Shown here: positions 24,523 to 33,674 of the stretch, in pieces
Numbering within the stretch: position 1 is the stretch's first letter
How the letters are laid out: every line of letters starts with the position of its first letter
Source of the DNA: Sphingobium yanoikuyae
GTDB taxonomy: Bacteria; Pseudomonadota; Alphaproteobacteria; Sphingomonadales; Sphingomonadaceae
Length of the DNA stretch: 64,000 nucleotides
NCBI RefSeq assembly: GCF_034424525.1
Contig: NZ_CP139979.1
Coordinates: forward strand, 4,065,001-4,129,000
Direction: 5' to 3'
The notes under the pieces: generated by a model
Databases searched by the model: none
What the model was told of the DNA's origin: nothing
The model's input: the letters and a program-made list of their open reading frames with translations, nothing else
Position numbers and translations under genes: made by a program

Positions 24523-25215
24523 TCAGCCCCGGCCGTTTGCCGCCTCATGCGCGGCCAGGCGGCGCCCGGTCACCAGCGTCTGGCCAACGAACAGGATGAT
24601 CAGGATCACCCCGACCGTGCCGACGAAGATGTCGAAGCCGGACCAGCGCCCGAACAGGCCGGGCTTGTCGCCCAGCACCATCATCATCACCGTCAGCGCG
24701 ATCAGCATCAGCCGCAATTCGGTCGGGCCGGCCGACAGATAGGAGAGCTTGAACTCCCCCAGCACGCGGGCGGAGAGATAGGCGTGGATCGACAGCAGCA
24801 GATAGCCGGCGAGCGCCACCAGGGCGACATCCATGGTGACATAGGGGCTGAGGCCGATGCCGGCGAGGATCAGCAAGGTCACCAGTCCATCGCAGCTATG
24901 GTCGATGAAATAGCCATAGGAGGGGCGTTCGATCCGGCGGTAGCGCGCCAGGCTGCCATCCATGGAATCGCCGAACCACTGGACGACATAGCCCAGGATC
25001 GCGAGCAGCAGCCAGGATGCACCGACATTGCTGGCGGTATAACCGATGAAGGTCATCAGCGCGCCGATCAGCCCCAGCAGGGTCAAAAGGTCCGGCGTGA
25101 CCTGTCGCGGCATCCGGGCGCACAACCAGGTGAGAAGCTGGCGTTCGGAACGCGCCAGGAAATTTTGCTGGATGCGGTCCAGCGTCGTGGCCGCATCATG
25201 TCTTTGATCTGTCAT
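24523..25215 (-). CDS. CDP-alcohol phosphatidyltransferase family membrane protein
   Basis: This 230-residue integral membrane protein carries the CDP-alcohol phosphatidyltransferase signature: DSMDGSLAR (residues 83-91), then G101 and D105/D109 in GYFIDHSCD. The spacer between AR and G is nine residues, one more than the common eight. Several hydrophobic helices follow (LLTLLGLIGALMTFIGY, LLILAGIGLSPY, LMLIALTVMMMVL, GVILIILFVGQTLV). It would transfer a phosphatidyl or similar group from a CDP-linked donor to an alcohol. It stands alone among catabolic genes and its substrate is not clear. Confidence 0.85.
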   Translation of the reverse strand: MTDQRHDAATTLDRIQQNFLARSERQLLTWLCARMPRQVTPDLLTLLGLIGALMTFIGYTASNVGASWLLLAILGYVVQWFGDSMDGSLARYRRIERPSYGYFIDHSCDGLVTLLILAGIGLSPYVTMDVALVALAGYLLLSIHAYLSARVLGEFKLSYLSAGPTELRLMLIALTVMMMVLGDKPGLFGRWSGFDIFVGTVGVILIILFVGQTLVTGRRLAAHEAANGRG

Positions 25216-25293
25216 GATCCCTTATCGAGGACATATGTGGCGCGGACAAGACAACATCCCCCACACATGACGACATGGTGCCCGCCTTCCCGT

Positions 25294-25716
25294 TCAGGTC
25301 GGTGGCACCTTCATGTCGATCGCCAGCCGGGTGAGGCGGGATCTGGCGATGCGCCAGTGGCCGCCTTCCCGGCGATATTGTTCATGATAATGGCCATGGC
25401 CGATCAGGCTGCGGCCATCGGGCCAGACCAGATGGTCCTGCATCGCCCAGATGGCGGTCGCGGTGTCGCCGTCGATGGCGATTTCGGGCGAATGGACATG
25501 GTGGACGGTGCGCGCCGCGTCGATCGAGGCGCGGACGCTGGCGATCGCGACATCGCGCCCCTCCAGCAGCGGCCCGCCCGATCCGGTGGCGTCGAGCCGG
25601 AAGTCGGGCGTGAACAGCGCGGCAAAGCCGTCCCAATCCTTGGCATCGAGCAGACGGCAATAGCGCGCCTTCACATTGGCGATGGCCAGCCAGTCGGCGA
25701 AATCGGGCGCGGCCAT
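25294..25716 (-). CDS. SnoaL-like / NTF2-fold protein
   Basis: This 140-residue SnoaL-like protein (IANVKARYCRLLDAKDWDGFAALFTPDFRLDATG at the start, HWRIARSRLTRL near the end) is the last gene of a leftward five-gene operon. The start at 25716 overlaps the stop of the preceding SDR by one base (TGATG), showing coupling. Members of this fold act as dehydratases, isomerases or cyclases; the role here is unknown. Confidence 0.78.
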   Translation of the reverse strand: MAAPDFADWLAIANVKARYCRLLDAKDWDGFAALFTPDFRLDATGSGGPLLEGRDVAIASVRASIDAARTVHHVHSPEIAIDGDTATAIWAMQDHLVWPDGRSLIGHGHYHEQYRREGGHWRIARSRLTRLAIDMKVPPT

Positions 25717-26477
25717 CAGAAACGGAAACCGCGCATCTGGTTGCCGCCGTCGCACAATATCACCTGATTATTGATGAAGCTGCCCTCGTCGGAGGCGAGG
25801 AACAGGCCGAGATTGGCGATATCCTCGGCCGTGCCCTGGCGCTTGACCGACTGCATGCCCTTCAGCCGCTCCCAATTGTCGGCGGCGACGCCGTCCTGCG
25901 CCGCCTCGGTCGCCATCAGCCCCGGCGCGATGCCGACGCAGCGTATCTCGTCCTGGCCGAACTGCATCGCCATTGCATGGGTGAAGATGTTGAGCGAGGC
26001 TTTGGTGATGCCATAGGCGGTGGCCGGGTTGTAGCTGGCCATCGACGATTTGTTGATGATGACGCCCTTCGCTTTCGCCAATGCCGGCCGCAATGCTTCG
26101 GCCAGCAGCAGCGGGCCGATGGTGTTGACCGCGAAATAATGCTGCCACTTGGCCTGACCCAGACCGAAGAAACCGCGCGCAATCTCCCCGGCATGGAGGC
26201 CGGCATTGTTGATCAGCACGTCGAGGCGGTCATGGACGGCCAGCACATCGGCGGCGAAGGCCTGGATATCGGCCTCGTCGCTCATGTCGACGCGATGCAC
26301 GGCGGCGGTGGCGCCAAGCTGTTCGACCAGCGCCTTGCTCTCGGCCAGCCCCGCTTCGTTGATGTCGGCCAGGATCAGGTGCGCGCCCTCGCCGCCAAAG
26401 GCGAGCGCATAGGCGCGCCCCAGCCCCGCCGCGCCGCCCGTCACCAGCACGGTCTTGCCCGCGAAACGTCCCGCCAT
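25716..26477 (-). CDS. Short-chain dehydrogenase/reductase (SDR)
   Basis: This is a 253-residue classical SDR with TGGAAGLGRAYA, NNAG and the catalytic S...YGITK motif, ending in NNQVILCDGG. GGAGGCAGAGG precedes the ATG. It lies 27 bases after the TIM-barrel gene and overlaps the SnoaL-like gene, within the operon that also encodes an acyl-CoA synthetase and an AcuI-like reductase. It probably handles a hydroxyacyl or hydroxy/keto intermediate of that route. Confidence 0.88.
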   Translation of the reverse strand: MAGRFAGKTVLVTGGAAGLGRAYALAFGGEGAHLILADINEAGLAESKALVEQLGATAAVHRVDMSDEADIQAFAADVLAVHDRLDVLINNAGLHAGEIARGFFGLGQAKWQHYFAVNTIGPLLLAEALRPALAKAKGVIINKSSMASYNPATAYGITKASLNIFTHAMAMQFGQDEIRCVGIAPGLMATEAAQDGVAADNWERLKGMQSVKRQGTAEDIANLGLFLASDEGSFINNQVILCDGGNQMRGFRF

Positions 26478-26504
26478 CCTCTGCCTCCTATTCTGTTTGA
26501 AACC

Positions 26505-27404
26505 CTATCGCCCGCGCAGATAGGCCATGGCGGCGCGTGCCGCCGCCAGCCCATCCTCGGGATTATCGACCTCGACATAGCCGGTCGCGCGGGTCAGCCG
26601 GGCGATACGCGGCATCAGCGCGGCATAGCCCATCTCGCCACGGCCGGGGGTGACCGCATGGTCGGTGATCGCCGTGCCATGGTTCCGGTCGATATCCTTC
26701 AGATGCATCGACACCACGCGCGGTCCCAGCGCCGCCAGCAGATCGAGCGGCGCCACGCCAGCATACCAGGCCCAGGCCAGGTCGACCTCGAACGAGAGCA
26801 GGTCCGGCGCGATCCGGCTGGCCATCAGGTCGAGCGGCCGGTCGCCGTCGATCGGCATCAGGTCATACCAGTGATTATGATAGGCGAGCGTCAGGCCGGC
26901 CGCCTTCGCCTTTCCCCCCAGCGCCGCAAGCTGCGGGATATAGGCGTCGAGCGCGGCGCGGGTCGTCTGGCCCAGCGTGCGGCTGGCGATGAAGATCGGC
27001 GCGGTGGTCAGCGCGACGATGTTCGCGCCGATCGCCGCCGCCTGATCGAACTGCCGGTCATAGTCCGCGCCGCGCACGCCGAGCCGGACCACGCCCACCG
27101 CCATGCCGGCATCGCGCACCATGCGGGCCTTGTCCTGCGGCGTGGGTTCGGACAGGTCGTTGGCGACATAGGAAGCGAGGCGAAAGCCGAACCGGCCATA
27201 GCCCATCGCCGCCACCGCGCGCAGCGTGCCGGCATAGTCGCGCGCCAGTTCCTTGCGCACGGTGGTGTCGGCCAGACCCAGCGTCCATGCGCCGCGCCTC
27301 GCCGCCACCTGGCCCGGCAGCAACAAGGCCGCGCCACCGCCCAGCAGCAGCGACCGGCGACCAAGGCATTGCGGTGCCCGCAATCGCCCGGCCGGATCGG
27401 TCAC
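26505..27404 (-). CDS. Sugar-phosphate isomerase/epimerase-like TIM barrel with Tat-type signal
   Basis: This 299-residue protein has a xylose-isomerase-like TIM barrel: LAYHNHWYDL, SFEVDLAWAWYAGV, VVSMHLKDID and YVEVDNPED supply likely metal ligands (Glu, Asp, His, Glu). The N-terminus has RRSLLLGGGAALLLPGQVAA, a twin-arginine and hydrophobic stretch suggesting Tat export to the periplasm. The GTG start overlaps the stop of the acyl-CoA synthetase gene (GTGA). An exported isomerase/epimerase-fold enzyme inside a CoA-ester operon is odd. It may act on a sugar, inositol or cyclic polyol-like moiety, or as a lyase on a glycosidic or ketone substrate. Confidence 0.75.
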   Translation of the reverse strand: MTDPAGRLRAPQCLGRRSLLLGGGAALLLPGQVAARRGAWTLGLADTTVRKELARDYAGTLRAVAAMGYGRFGFRLASYVANDLSEPTPQDKARMVRDAGMAVGVVRLGVRGADYDRQFDQAAAIGANIVALTTAPIFIASRTLGQTTRAALDAYIPQLAALGGKAKAAGLTLAYHNHWYDLMPIDGDRPLDLMASRIAPDLLSFEVDLAWAWYAGVAPLDLLAALGPRVVSMHLKDIDRNHGTAITDHAVTPGRGEMGYAALMPRIARLTRATGYVEVDNPEDGLAAARAAMAYLRGR

Positions 27405-29077
27405 GCCGCCTCGACCTCCAGCCGCTTGACCACCAATGCCTTGAGGTCGGCGGTCTTGATCTTGGCACTGCCGGTCAGTTCCAGATCGCTCTCGGCAAAG
27501 AAGAGGACGCGACGGGGCACCTTGAAGCTGGCCAGTTGCTCCCTGGCGAAGCCGCGAATGCCGTCCTCGTCCAGCGTGGCATCCGCATGCGGGACGATGC
27601 AGGTGACCACCAGCTCGCCCAGCGTCTCATGCGGGACGCCGACGGTCTGGGTCACCTTGACGCCCGGACAGGTCTTGATGACGCTGTCGATCTCGATCGG
27701 CGAGACATTGGCGCCGCCAGTCTTGATGATGTCGTTGAGCCGCCCTTCCCAGTGCAGCCGCCCTTCCCTGTCGAACCAGCCACCGTCGCCGGTGCGGAAG
27801 AACCCCTCGCCATCGACCGAGTCATCGAGCGGGATGCCGACATAGCCCAGCATCAAGGTCGGTCCCTTGACCGCGATCTCGCCCCGTTCGCCGAGCGGCA
27901 CAACCGCGCCGGTGAGCGGATCTACGATCTTGAAGATATTGCCGGGCAGCGGCGCGCCATGGCTGCCGGCGATCCGCTCCTCGGGCGTGCCCGACGGGAA
28001 GATCGAGCTGATCGTAAAGGTTTCGGTGTTGCCATAGGCGGCCATCGGTTCCTGCCAGTCGGTGCTGACGGTCGGATGGCGGCCGAGCGGATTGGCCGGA
28101 TTGACATAATAGAGCGAGGACAGATCGACATCGCCCCAATTGGGTGCGGCTTCCAGCTGCGCCCATTGATGCGGCCAGGCAAAGGCCATGGTCGCCTTTT
28201 CCGCTTCCATCAGGCTCAGCGCTTCCGCCGGCTGGAAGGTCTGTTGCAGGATCAGGCTGCCGCCGCCGGTCAGCGCGCCGCCGATCGCCATGCAGAAATT
28301 GCCCGACCAGAAGAAGCCATTGGCCGACCAGGCGCGGGCATTGGGCTTCGCTTGCAGGAAGCGTTTCCAGCGCCAGAGCTGCAAGGTCGGACCGCGATGC
28401 GCGCTGATGATGCCCTTGGGCTTGGCGGTGGAGCCGGAGGAGAAGAAGAGCACGCCCGGATCGGCCGGCATGACGGTGGCGGCAGCGGCATCGACCAGCG
28501 CCTGATCGACCGCGTCACCGCGTGCAAGGAAGTCGCCCCAGTCCTCGATCCGGCCCATCGCTCCGTCGACGGCGGCGAGATGGCGCAGGAAGGGGAAGCG
28601 GGTGGAGACGAGCCGGCCGTCGCCGGCGACGCCGATCGCCGGTTCCAGATCGGCGAGGATCGCGCCGAAATCCTTCTTCAGGACCGCGCGTTCGAGCAAT
28701 AGCACGGAGCAGGCCGAGGACTGGACCAGATGGTCAAGTTCGGCCGGGGTCGAGAAGGTGCTGAGCGTGGCGGCGACGCCGCCCGCCAGCGCGACGCCGA
28801 ACACGGCCGAGAGAAATTCCGGCCGGTTGGTCATCAGCACGCCGACGCGCGTGCCCTTGCCCACGCCACAGGCGACCAGCGACCGGGCGACCGCATTGGC
28901 CTGCGCCCACAGATCGTCATGGCTCCAGCGGACCACGCCATCGGGTCCGTGGAAGACCAGCGCCTCCCGCCCGGCATGGGCCTGCGTAACCTCACGCAGC
29001 CAGCCGCCGAGCGTCAGCGTGCCCAGGCCCTCCTCTTCAGAGAGAGGCGGGCCGGCGACGATCGAGAGCGCAGCCAT
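27401..29077 (-). CDS. Acyl-CoA synthetase (AMP-forming)
   Basis: This 558-residue ANL-superfamily ligase activates a carboxylic acid as its CoA thioester. The AMP-binding loop FFSSGSTAKPKGI, the YGNTE motif, the hinge region TGDGGWFDREGRLHWEGRLNDIIKTGGANVSPIEI and the C-terminal Lys of TGSAKIKT are in order. I chose the ATG at 29077, which lies four bases after the stop of the AcuI-like gene; the longer frame adds residues without family resemblance. With the AcuI-like reductase it suggests activation and reduction of an unsaturated acid. Confidence 0.92.
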   Translation of the reverse strand: MAALSIVAGPPLSEEEGLGTLTLGGWLREVTQAHAGREALVFHGPDGVVRWSHDDLWAQANAVARSLVACGVGKGTRVGVLMTNRPEFLSAVFGVALAGGVAATLSTFSTPAELDHLVQSSACSVLLLERAVLKKDFGAILADLEPAIGVAGDGRLVSTRFPFLRHLAAVDGAMGRIEDWGDFLARGDAVDQALVDAAAATVMPADPGVLFFSSGSTAKPKGIISAHRGPTLQLWRWKRFLQAKPNARAWSANGFFWSGNFCMAIGGALTGGGSLILQQTFQPAEALSLMEAEKATMAFAWPHQWAQLEAAPNWGDVDLSSLYYVNPANPLGRHPTVSTDWQEPMAAYGNTETFTISSIFPSGTPEERIAGSHGAPLPGNIFKIVDPLTGAVVPLGERGEIAVKGPTLMLGYVGIPLDDSVDGEGFFRTGDGGWFDREGRLHWEGRLNDIIKTGGANVSPIEIDSVIKTCPGVKVTQTVGVPHETLGELVVTCIVPHADATLDEDGIRGFAREQLASFKVPRRVLFFAESDLELTGSAKIKTADLKALVVKRLEVEAA

Positions 29078-29081
29078 CGGC

Positions 29082-30065
29082 TTAGCGGTTGACGTCGACG
29101 ATGACGCGACCGCGCACCTTGCCGGCGAGCAGGTCGGCGGCGACGCCGATCGCATCGCCGAGCGAGATTTCCTGCGCGATCACCTCCAGCAGTGCCGGAT
29201 CGAGATCGCGGGCCAGCCGCGCCCAGGCGGCGAGGCGCACGGGCTTGGGCGCCATCACGCTGTCGACGCCGAGCAGGCGCACGCCGCGCAGGATGAAGGG
29301 CATGACGGTCGCCGGGAAATCGGCGCCCTGGGCGAGGCCGCAGGCGGCGACCACGCCGCCATAGCGGGTCTGGGCGCAGGCATTGGCGAGGGTGAAGCTG
29401 CCGACCGAGTCGACCACGCCGGCCCAGCGCTCCTTCTGCAGCGGCTTGCCCTTTTCCGACAGTTCGGCGCGGTCGATCACGCCGTCGGCGCCCAGCGTCT
29501 TGAGATAGTCGCCCTCGGCCGACTTGCCGGTCGAGCCGATCACGGTGAAGCCCGCCTTCTTGAGCAAAGCGACCGCAACGCTGCCGACGCCGCCGGTCGC
29601 ACCGGTGACCAGGATTTCGCCCTGATCGGGGGTCACGCCCGCCTTCACCAGCGCCTCGACGCAGAGCGCCGCCGTGTAACCGGCCGTGCCGATCGCCATC
29701 GCCTGGCTGGGCGTGAAGGCGCTGGGCAGCGGCACCAGCCAGTCGCCCTTCAGCCGGGCGACCTGGGAGAGGCCGCCCCAATGGCCCTCGCCCACGCCCC
29801 AGCCGTTCAGCACCACCTTGTCGCCGGCCTTCCAGTCGCCATGGTCGGAGTTGCGGACGGTGCCGACCAGGTCGATGCCGGGCACCATCGGAAATTTGCG
29901 CACCACCGGCGAGGCGCCGGTGATCGCCAGGCCATCCTTGTAGTTCAGGGTCGAATAATCGACGTCGATGGTCACATCGCCCTCGGGCAGCTGCGCCTCA
30001 TCGACCTGCGCGAGCGACACGCTCTGCTTGTCGTCGGTCTTTTCGATCAGGATGGCGGAAAACAT
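29082..30065 (-). CDS. acuI: AcuI-like acrylyl-CoA reductase / quinone oxidoreductase (YhdH/YhfP type)
   Basis: This 327-residue zinc-free medium-chain reductase resembles AcuI/YhdH: it opens with the [14 protein letters not shown] segment, continues with [46 protein letters not shown] and the cofactor motif [13 protein letters not shown]. AcuI reduces acryloyl-CoA to propionyl-CoA with NADPH; relatives reduce other enoyl-CoAs or quinones. It heads the leftward operon with the acyl-CoA synthetase, consistent with disposal of a short-chain fragment. A TetR gene lies 42 bases upstream on the same strand. Function as an enoyl-CoA reductase is likely; the exact substrate is not shown. Confidence 0.8.
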   Translation of the reverse strand: MFSAILIEKTDDKQSVSLAQVDEAQLPEGDVTIDVDYSTLNYKDGLAITGASPVVRKFPMVPGIDLVGTVRNSDHGDWKAGDKVVLNGWGVGEGHWGGLSQVARLKGDWLVPLPSAFTPSQAMAIGTAGYTAALCVEALVKAGVTPDQGEILVTGATGGVGSVAVALLKKAGFTVIGSTGKSAEGDYLKTLGADGVIDRAELSEKGKPLQKERWAGVVDSVGSFTLANACAQTRYGGVVAACGLAQGADFPATVMPFILRGVRLLGVDSVMAPKPVRLAAWARLARDLDPALLEVIAQEISLGDAIGVAADLLAGKVRGRVIVDVNR

Positions 30066-30107
30066 GCGGTCGGTCCTTCTTGAAGAGAGAAAGGGAAATC
30101 GGGCAGC

Positions 30108-30788
30108 CTATCCCTGGGCAACCCTGGGGAGCGGCGCGAGCGGACGGCCGAGCCGCTCGGCAATGTCGGGGAATTTGTCGCTGCGCATCGATCCGAACAT
30201 GCACAGGCGCAGGCATTCCTGGGCGAGGCGACGGCCAAGTGCCCGCCGTTCCCCCTCTTCGCGGGCATGGCTGCGCGCCCAGATCGGCCAGAGAAAGGCA
30301 CCCGCCAGCATCAGCACCGACAGGACTTCGGCATCGACGCCGTCTTCGGCGAGATCGCTGTGGGCGAAGCGCTGGAGCGAACCTTCATATTCGCGCCAGA
30401 AAGGGTCGGCCATCGGATCGGGCGAGGCCAGAAGCTGGAGCAGCCAGATGCGGCACAGCTCGGGATTGTCCATCGCGAACAAAGCCAGCCGGTCGGTGGT
30501 GTCGGCAATGTCGACTTCCTCGACCCGGCGCTCGCCGATCGTCTCGGGATCGCCGAAGACCGAACGGAACATGCGTTCCGACACCCAGTCCGCAGTCGCC
30601 TCGATCAGCTTCTCACGGGTTTCGAAATGCTGGTAGGCGGTGCCGCGATTGACGCCGGCGAGATGGGCGACTTCCGACAGGCTGACGCCATCCGGCCCAT
30701 CCTTGGCCAGCAGCGCACGGGCGGCTTCCAATATGGCCTCACGGGTCGCCACGGGATCGCGGGCGCGCCTTTTCCGAATGTCCGTCAT
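30108..30788 (-). CDS. TetR-family transcriptional regulator
   Basis: This 226-residue regulator has its helix-turn-helix at about residues 35-62 (VSLSEVAHLAGVNRGTAYQHFETREKLI). The gene lies directly upstream of, and in line with, the AcuI-like operon. Before its start is a site resembling ATCAACA-N4-TGTTGAT (30824-30841), perfect in one arm. The same motif is perfect before the dioxygenase at 6587 and, in its inner core, before the Baeyer-Villiger monooxygenase. Autoregulation plus control of these distant genes is a testable suggestion. Confidence 0.85.
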   Translation of the reverse strand: MTDIRKRRARDPVATREAILEAARALLAKDGPDGVSLSEVAHLAGVNRGTAYQHFETREKLIEATADWVSERMFRSVFGDPETIGERRVEEVDIADTTDRLALFAMDNPELCRIWLLQLLASPDPMADPFWREYEGSLQRFAHSDLAEDGVDAEVLSVLMLAGAFLWPIWARSHAREEGERRALGRRLAQECLRLCMFGSMRSDKFPDIAERLGRPLAPLPRVAQG

Positions 30789-30823
30789 GCTGCCTCACCT
30801 AGGTTGATCGTTCAGAGCCTATA

Positions 30824-30841
30824 ATGATCAGCCCTGTTGAT
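30824..30841. promoter_or_regulatory. Degenerate operator ATGATCA-GCCC-TGTTGAT
   Basis: The right arm is a perfect copy of the TGTTGAT half-site seen at 6527-6544 and the left arm matches five of seven positions. It lies 36 bases before the TetR start at 30788, a typical place for an autoregulatory operator. The rest of the 210-base gap holds only the hairpin terminator of the TonB receptor gene. Confidence 0.35.
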
Positions 30842-30936
30842 CGGCTCCATCCCTGCCCGCTCCGGGGCCAGAGTCAATCGCTGCGGCCCGGCGGTCGCGC
30901 CCTCATCGCTCCCGCGAAGGCCATGGCCCCAAACGC

Positions 30937-30976
30937 CGATCGGCCGGACAACCCCCTGGGGCTGCCCGGCCGATCG
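30937..30976 (-). terminator. Hairpin terminator after the TonB receptor gene
   Basis: CGATCGGCCGG (30937-30947) pairs perfectly with CCGGCCGATCG (30966-30976). On the leftward strand the hairpin begins 23 bases after the receptor stop and is followed by GCGTTTG, a weak U-tract, consistent with termination of the receptor transcript. Confidence 0.65.
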
Positions 30977-30998
30977 TCTGGCCCTTGGCGCGGATGGA

Positions 30999-33428
30999 TC
31001 AGCGCGAACCGAAGGCGAAGCGCAGATTGACGCCAAATTCGCGCGGCGGGGTGACCGTGGCACCGGTATAGGTGCTGGTATAGGTCGCCGCCGCCGTGGT
31101 CGCGCCGGTCGCGGTGAAGCCGGTGATCTGCTGATAGCCGGTGAAGAGCGGGGTGGTCCGCGTCAGCACCTTGGTCGTGTCGAACAGATTCTTGGCAAAC
31201 AGCGAGATTTCCCAGCCGCCATCGGGATCGCGGATACCGGCATAGAGATTGACCAGCGCATAGGCGCTGACATCGTCATAATTATTGCCCGGATCGCCCT
31301 TCGACTTGCCGTTATAATTGACGAGGCCACGGATGAAGCCGTCGGTCTTGCCCGAAATGGTCGTGTGGAACTCGCTCTGCAGCGTGGCGGTGATCGGCGG
31401 CAGGAAGGCCGCGCGCTGGTTCACCTGACAAGCCGAGAGATTGTCGGCGCCGACAGCACCCTGCAGTTCCGCCAGGCTGGGCGCATTGCCGACCGGATCG
31501 GGAATGCCGTCGCCGTTCAGGTCGTTGCACGGAATGGTGCCGTTCTTGATCTTGCCGAGCGAATAGCTGCCGGTCAGGTTGACGTTCCAGCTGCGGGTGA
31601 TGTCGAAGCCCAGTTCGCTTTCCACGCCGTTCACCTCGACCGGGACAGCGCCCACGAAGTTGAACGAGCCGACCTGCTGCGCGGTGCCGGTCACCTGCCC
31701 GGCCGCATTGCGGACGGCGACGGTGTTCACATAATAAACGCCGTTGTTGGGCACGCGATAGGGGAAGTTCTTGTACTTCTGGTGATAGGCGGTGACGTTG
31801 AAGCGCATCCGCCCGCCCATCAGCGTACTCTTGAAGCCCAACTCATAGGATTTGGAGGTTTCGGGCGGCAGGTCGAGGAAGGAGCGCTCCAGCGCCGACG
31901 GCGCGATGTTGAAGTCGCCCACCACGTTGATGCCCGGACGGAAGGAGCTGCCGGTCGCGGCATAGACCAGGAAGTCCGGCGTGAAATTATGCTTGATCGA
32001 TGCGCTGTAGATCAGCTTGTCGGTATCCTGCGAGTCCGCGGCGATGGTGTTGCCGTTGACCGCCAGATAGTTGTTCGACTTATACTTGATCTGGCGCAGG
32101 CCGCCCGCCAGTTCGGTCGCCTCGCCGAAATGGGCGGTCAGGTTGCCGAAGAAGGACTGTTCGTGCGACTTGCCGGTACGGTCGATCTCGGTCTGCACGA
32201 CCGAGGCGATGCCGCCGCCAAAGGCCGCAGGCAGGCGCACGATGGTCGGCGAGGTCAGGTGGGTCGGCGGGTTGAGCCGGTCGTCGAAGAAGCCGATGAC
32301 ATAGTCGAACATGTCGAACACACGTTCTTCATTCTGCAACCGGATTTCATGCGAGGTTTCCTTGGCCACCGTGTCGGTGACCTGATTGACGTCGCGGCCG
32401 ATGAAGAAATTGCCATCGTCGACATTGTCGGTCGAATGGAATTTCTGCTTGGTATACATGCCCTGATAGATCAGGCGCTGGCCGGCAAAGGCCAGTTCCG
32501 ACCGCCAGTTGAAGATATCGAAGCGCTGGTTGATGATGCGCGGCTGTTCCTGGATCGACAGGCGATCCTTGGCGGTGATCAGCACCGGGCTGGGCGTGGC
32601 GTCGGGATTGGCTTCGCTGAAGGAAATCGCCTGGTCATAGGTCCGCGCATCGCGGTCCATATATTGATAGGTGCCTTCCAGCTTCAGCCAGTCGGTCGGC
32701 TCGATCGTGCCGACGATACGCGTGCTCTTGGTACGCGACCAAGGGCTCGGCCCGCCGCTGAGCGGGCGAACGCGATCGGCATCATCCTCGTTCCAGACGC
32801 CCGACACGCGGATGCCGGCAATCCCTTCGATGATCGGCAGGTTGAGCCCGCCCTTGAAGTTGAGCGTGCCGATATCGTTGCCGGTCCAGTCGATGAAACC
32901 GCCAAACTGGTTGAGGTCGGGCTTGCGCGTGGTGATGGTGATCGAACCCGATGGCGAGGCGCGGCCGCGCAGCGTGCCCTGCGGCCCGCGCTGCACTTCG
33001 ATCTGGCCGATGTCGTACATCTGCTGCAGCACGGCGCCCGGCGAGAGCGGTGCGTCGTTGAAGTAGAATTGGATGGTGCCGCTGTTGCCGCTGGCATTGG
33101 CGTCGAAATTCACGCCGCGCAGGCGCGCATTGCCGCCGATGCCATTGGCATTGTTGGTCAGTTCAAGGCCCGGCGCCAGCGCCTGGACCTCGTTGAAGGT
33201 GCGGATGTTGAGGTTGCCGATCGCCTGCTCGGTGACCGCGTTGACCACCGCGGGCACGTCCTGAATGTCTTCGCCGCGACGACGCGCCTCGACGATGATG
33301 ATCTGGGCGTCGAAACCGGTGTTGCTGGTTGCAGCCTGTTCCTCGGGCGCCTGGGCAAGAGCCGGCGTCGCGATGGTGAGTGCCGCGACACTCGCGCCGA
33401 TCAAATAATAGGCCGACATGCGATTCAT
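30999..33428 (-). CDS. TonB-dependent outer-membrane receptor
   Basis: This 809-residue outer-membrane protein should import a specific, probably hydrophobic, substrate using TonB energy. It begins with a signal peptide (MSAYYLIGASVAALTIATPALAQA), then a likely TonB-box region (QIIIVEARRRGEDIQDVP), a plug domain (NARLRGVNF, IEVQRGPQGTLRGRASPSGSI) and a long beta-barrel ending NLRFAFGSR. Sphingomonads often place such receptors beside catabolic clusters, and this one is divergent from an SDR gene. An ATG nine bases further in (33419) is an alternative start. Its ligand is the most direct clue to the island's substrate but cannot be read from sequence. Confidence 0.92.
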   Translation of the reverse strand: MNRMSAYYLIGASVAALTIATPALAQAPEEQAATSNTGFDAQIIIVEARRRGEDIQDVPAVVNAVTEQAIGNLNIRTFNEVQALAPGLELTNNANGIGGNARLRGVNFDANASGNSGTIQFYFNDAPLSPGAVLQQMYDIGQIEVQRGPQGTLRGRASPSGSITITTRKPDLNQFGGFIDWTGNDIGTLNFKGGLNLPIIEGIAGIRVSGVWNEDDADRVRPLSGGPSPWSRTKSTRIVGTIEPTDWLKLEGTYQYMDRDARTYDQAISFSEANPDATPSPVLITAKDRLSIQEQPRIINQRFDIFNWRSELAFAGQRLIYQGMYTKQKFHSTDNVDDGNFFIGRDVNQVTDTVAKETSHEIRLQNEERVFDMFDYVIGFFDDRLNPPTHLTSPTIVRLPAAFGGGIASVVQTEIDRTGKSHEQSFFGNLTAHFGEATELAGGLRQIKYKSNNYLAVNGNTIAADSQDTDKLIYSASIKHNFTPDFLVYAATGSSFRPGINVVGDFNIAPSALERSFLDLPPETSKSYELGFKSTLMGGRMRFNVTAYHQKYKNFPYRVPNNGVYYVNTVAVRNAAGQVTGTAQQVGSFNFVGAVPVEVNGVESELGFDITRSWNVNLTGSYSLGKIKNGTIPCNDLNGDGIPDPVGNAPSLAELQGAVGADNLSACQVNQRAAFLPPITATLQSEFHTTISGKTDGFIRGLVNYNGKSKGDPGNNYDDVSAYALVNLYAGIRDPDGGWEISLFAKNLFDTTKVLTRTTPLFTGYQQITGFTATGATTAAATYTSTYTGATVTPPREFGVNLRFAFGSR

Positions 33429-33458
33429 AAGTGAAGCCTCCCCAAATAAACATCATGT

Positions 33459-33472
33459 TGACTATTGAGTCA
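33459..33472. promoter_or_regulatory. Inverted repeat TGACT-ATTG-AGTCA before the TonB receptor gene
   Basis: This perfect five-base inverted repeat with a four-base spacer is 31 bases before the receptor start. A single TGTTGA half-site overlaps its left side (33456-33461). Either could bind a regulator controlling uptake; the evidence is geometry only. Confidence 0.3.
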
Positions 33473-33555
33473 CCATTGATGCAGTGATCTTTTTTGCTTT
33501 GGTTGATTCTCGTTATGCCTGATATTGGCGGCCCGAGAAGCCCGGCCGCCTTGCA

Positions 33556-33575
33556 GATGGCGACATATCGCCATC
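33556..33575. promoter_or_regulatory. Operator-like inverted repeat GATGGCGA-CATA-TCGCCATC
   Basis: A perfect eight-base inverted repeat with a four-base spacer lies in the middle of the 246-base divergent region between the TonB receptor and an SDR gene. It is the longest operator-like palindrome I saw in the window, and its position would let one regulator control both genes. Confidence 0.5.
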
Positions 33576-33674
33576 GCGATTCCACCAGATCGTCACTGAT
33601 CCCCCAGGCGATTTGCGCCTGCCCATTCCCCCTGCATGATCGCCAGCCGATGGCGCATGAGAGGGGAGAGCGCA

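Noticed and set aside
30837..33434. 865-residue plus-strand open frame opposite the TonB receptor
   Set aside because: Antisense to a receptor with signal peptide, plug and barrel; no recognisable motif and unnatural composition.
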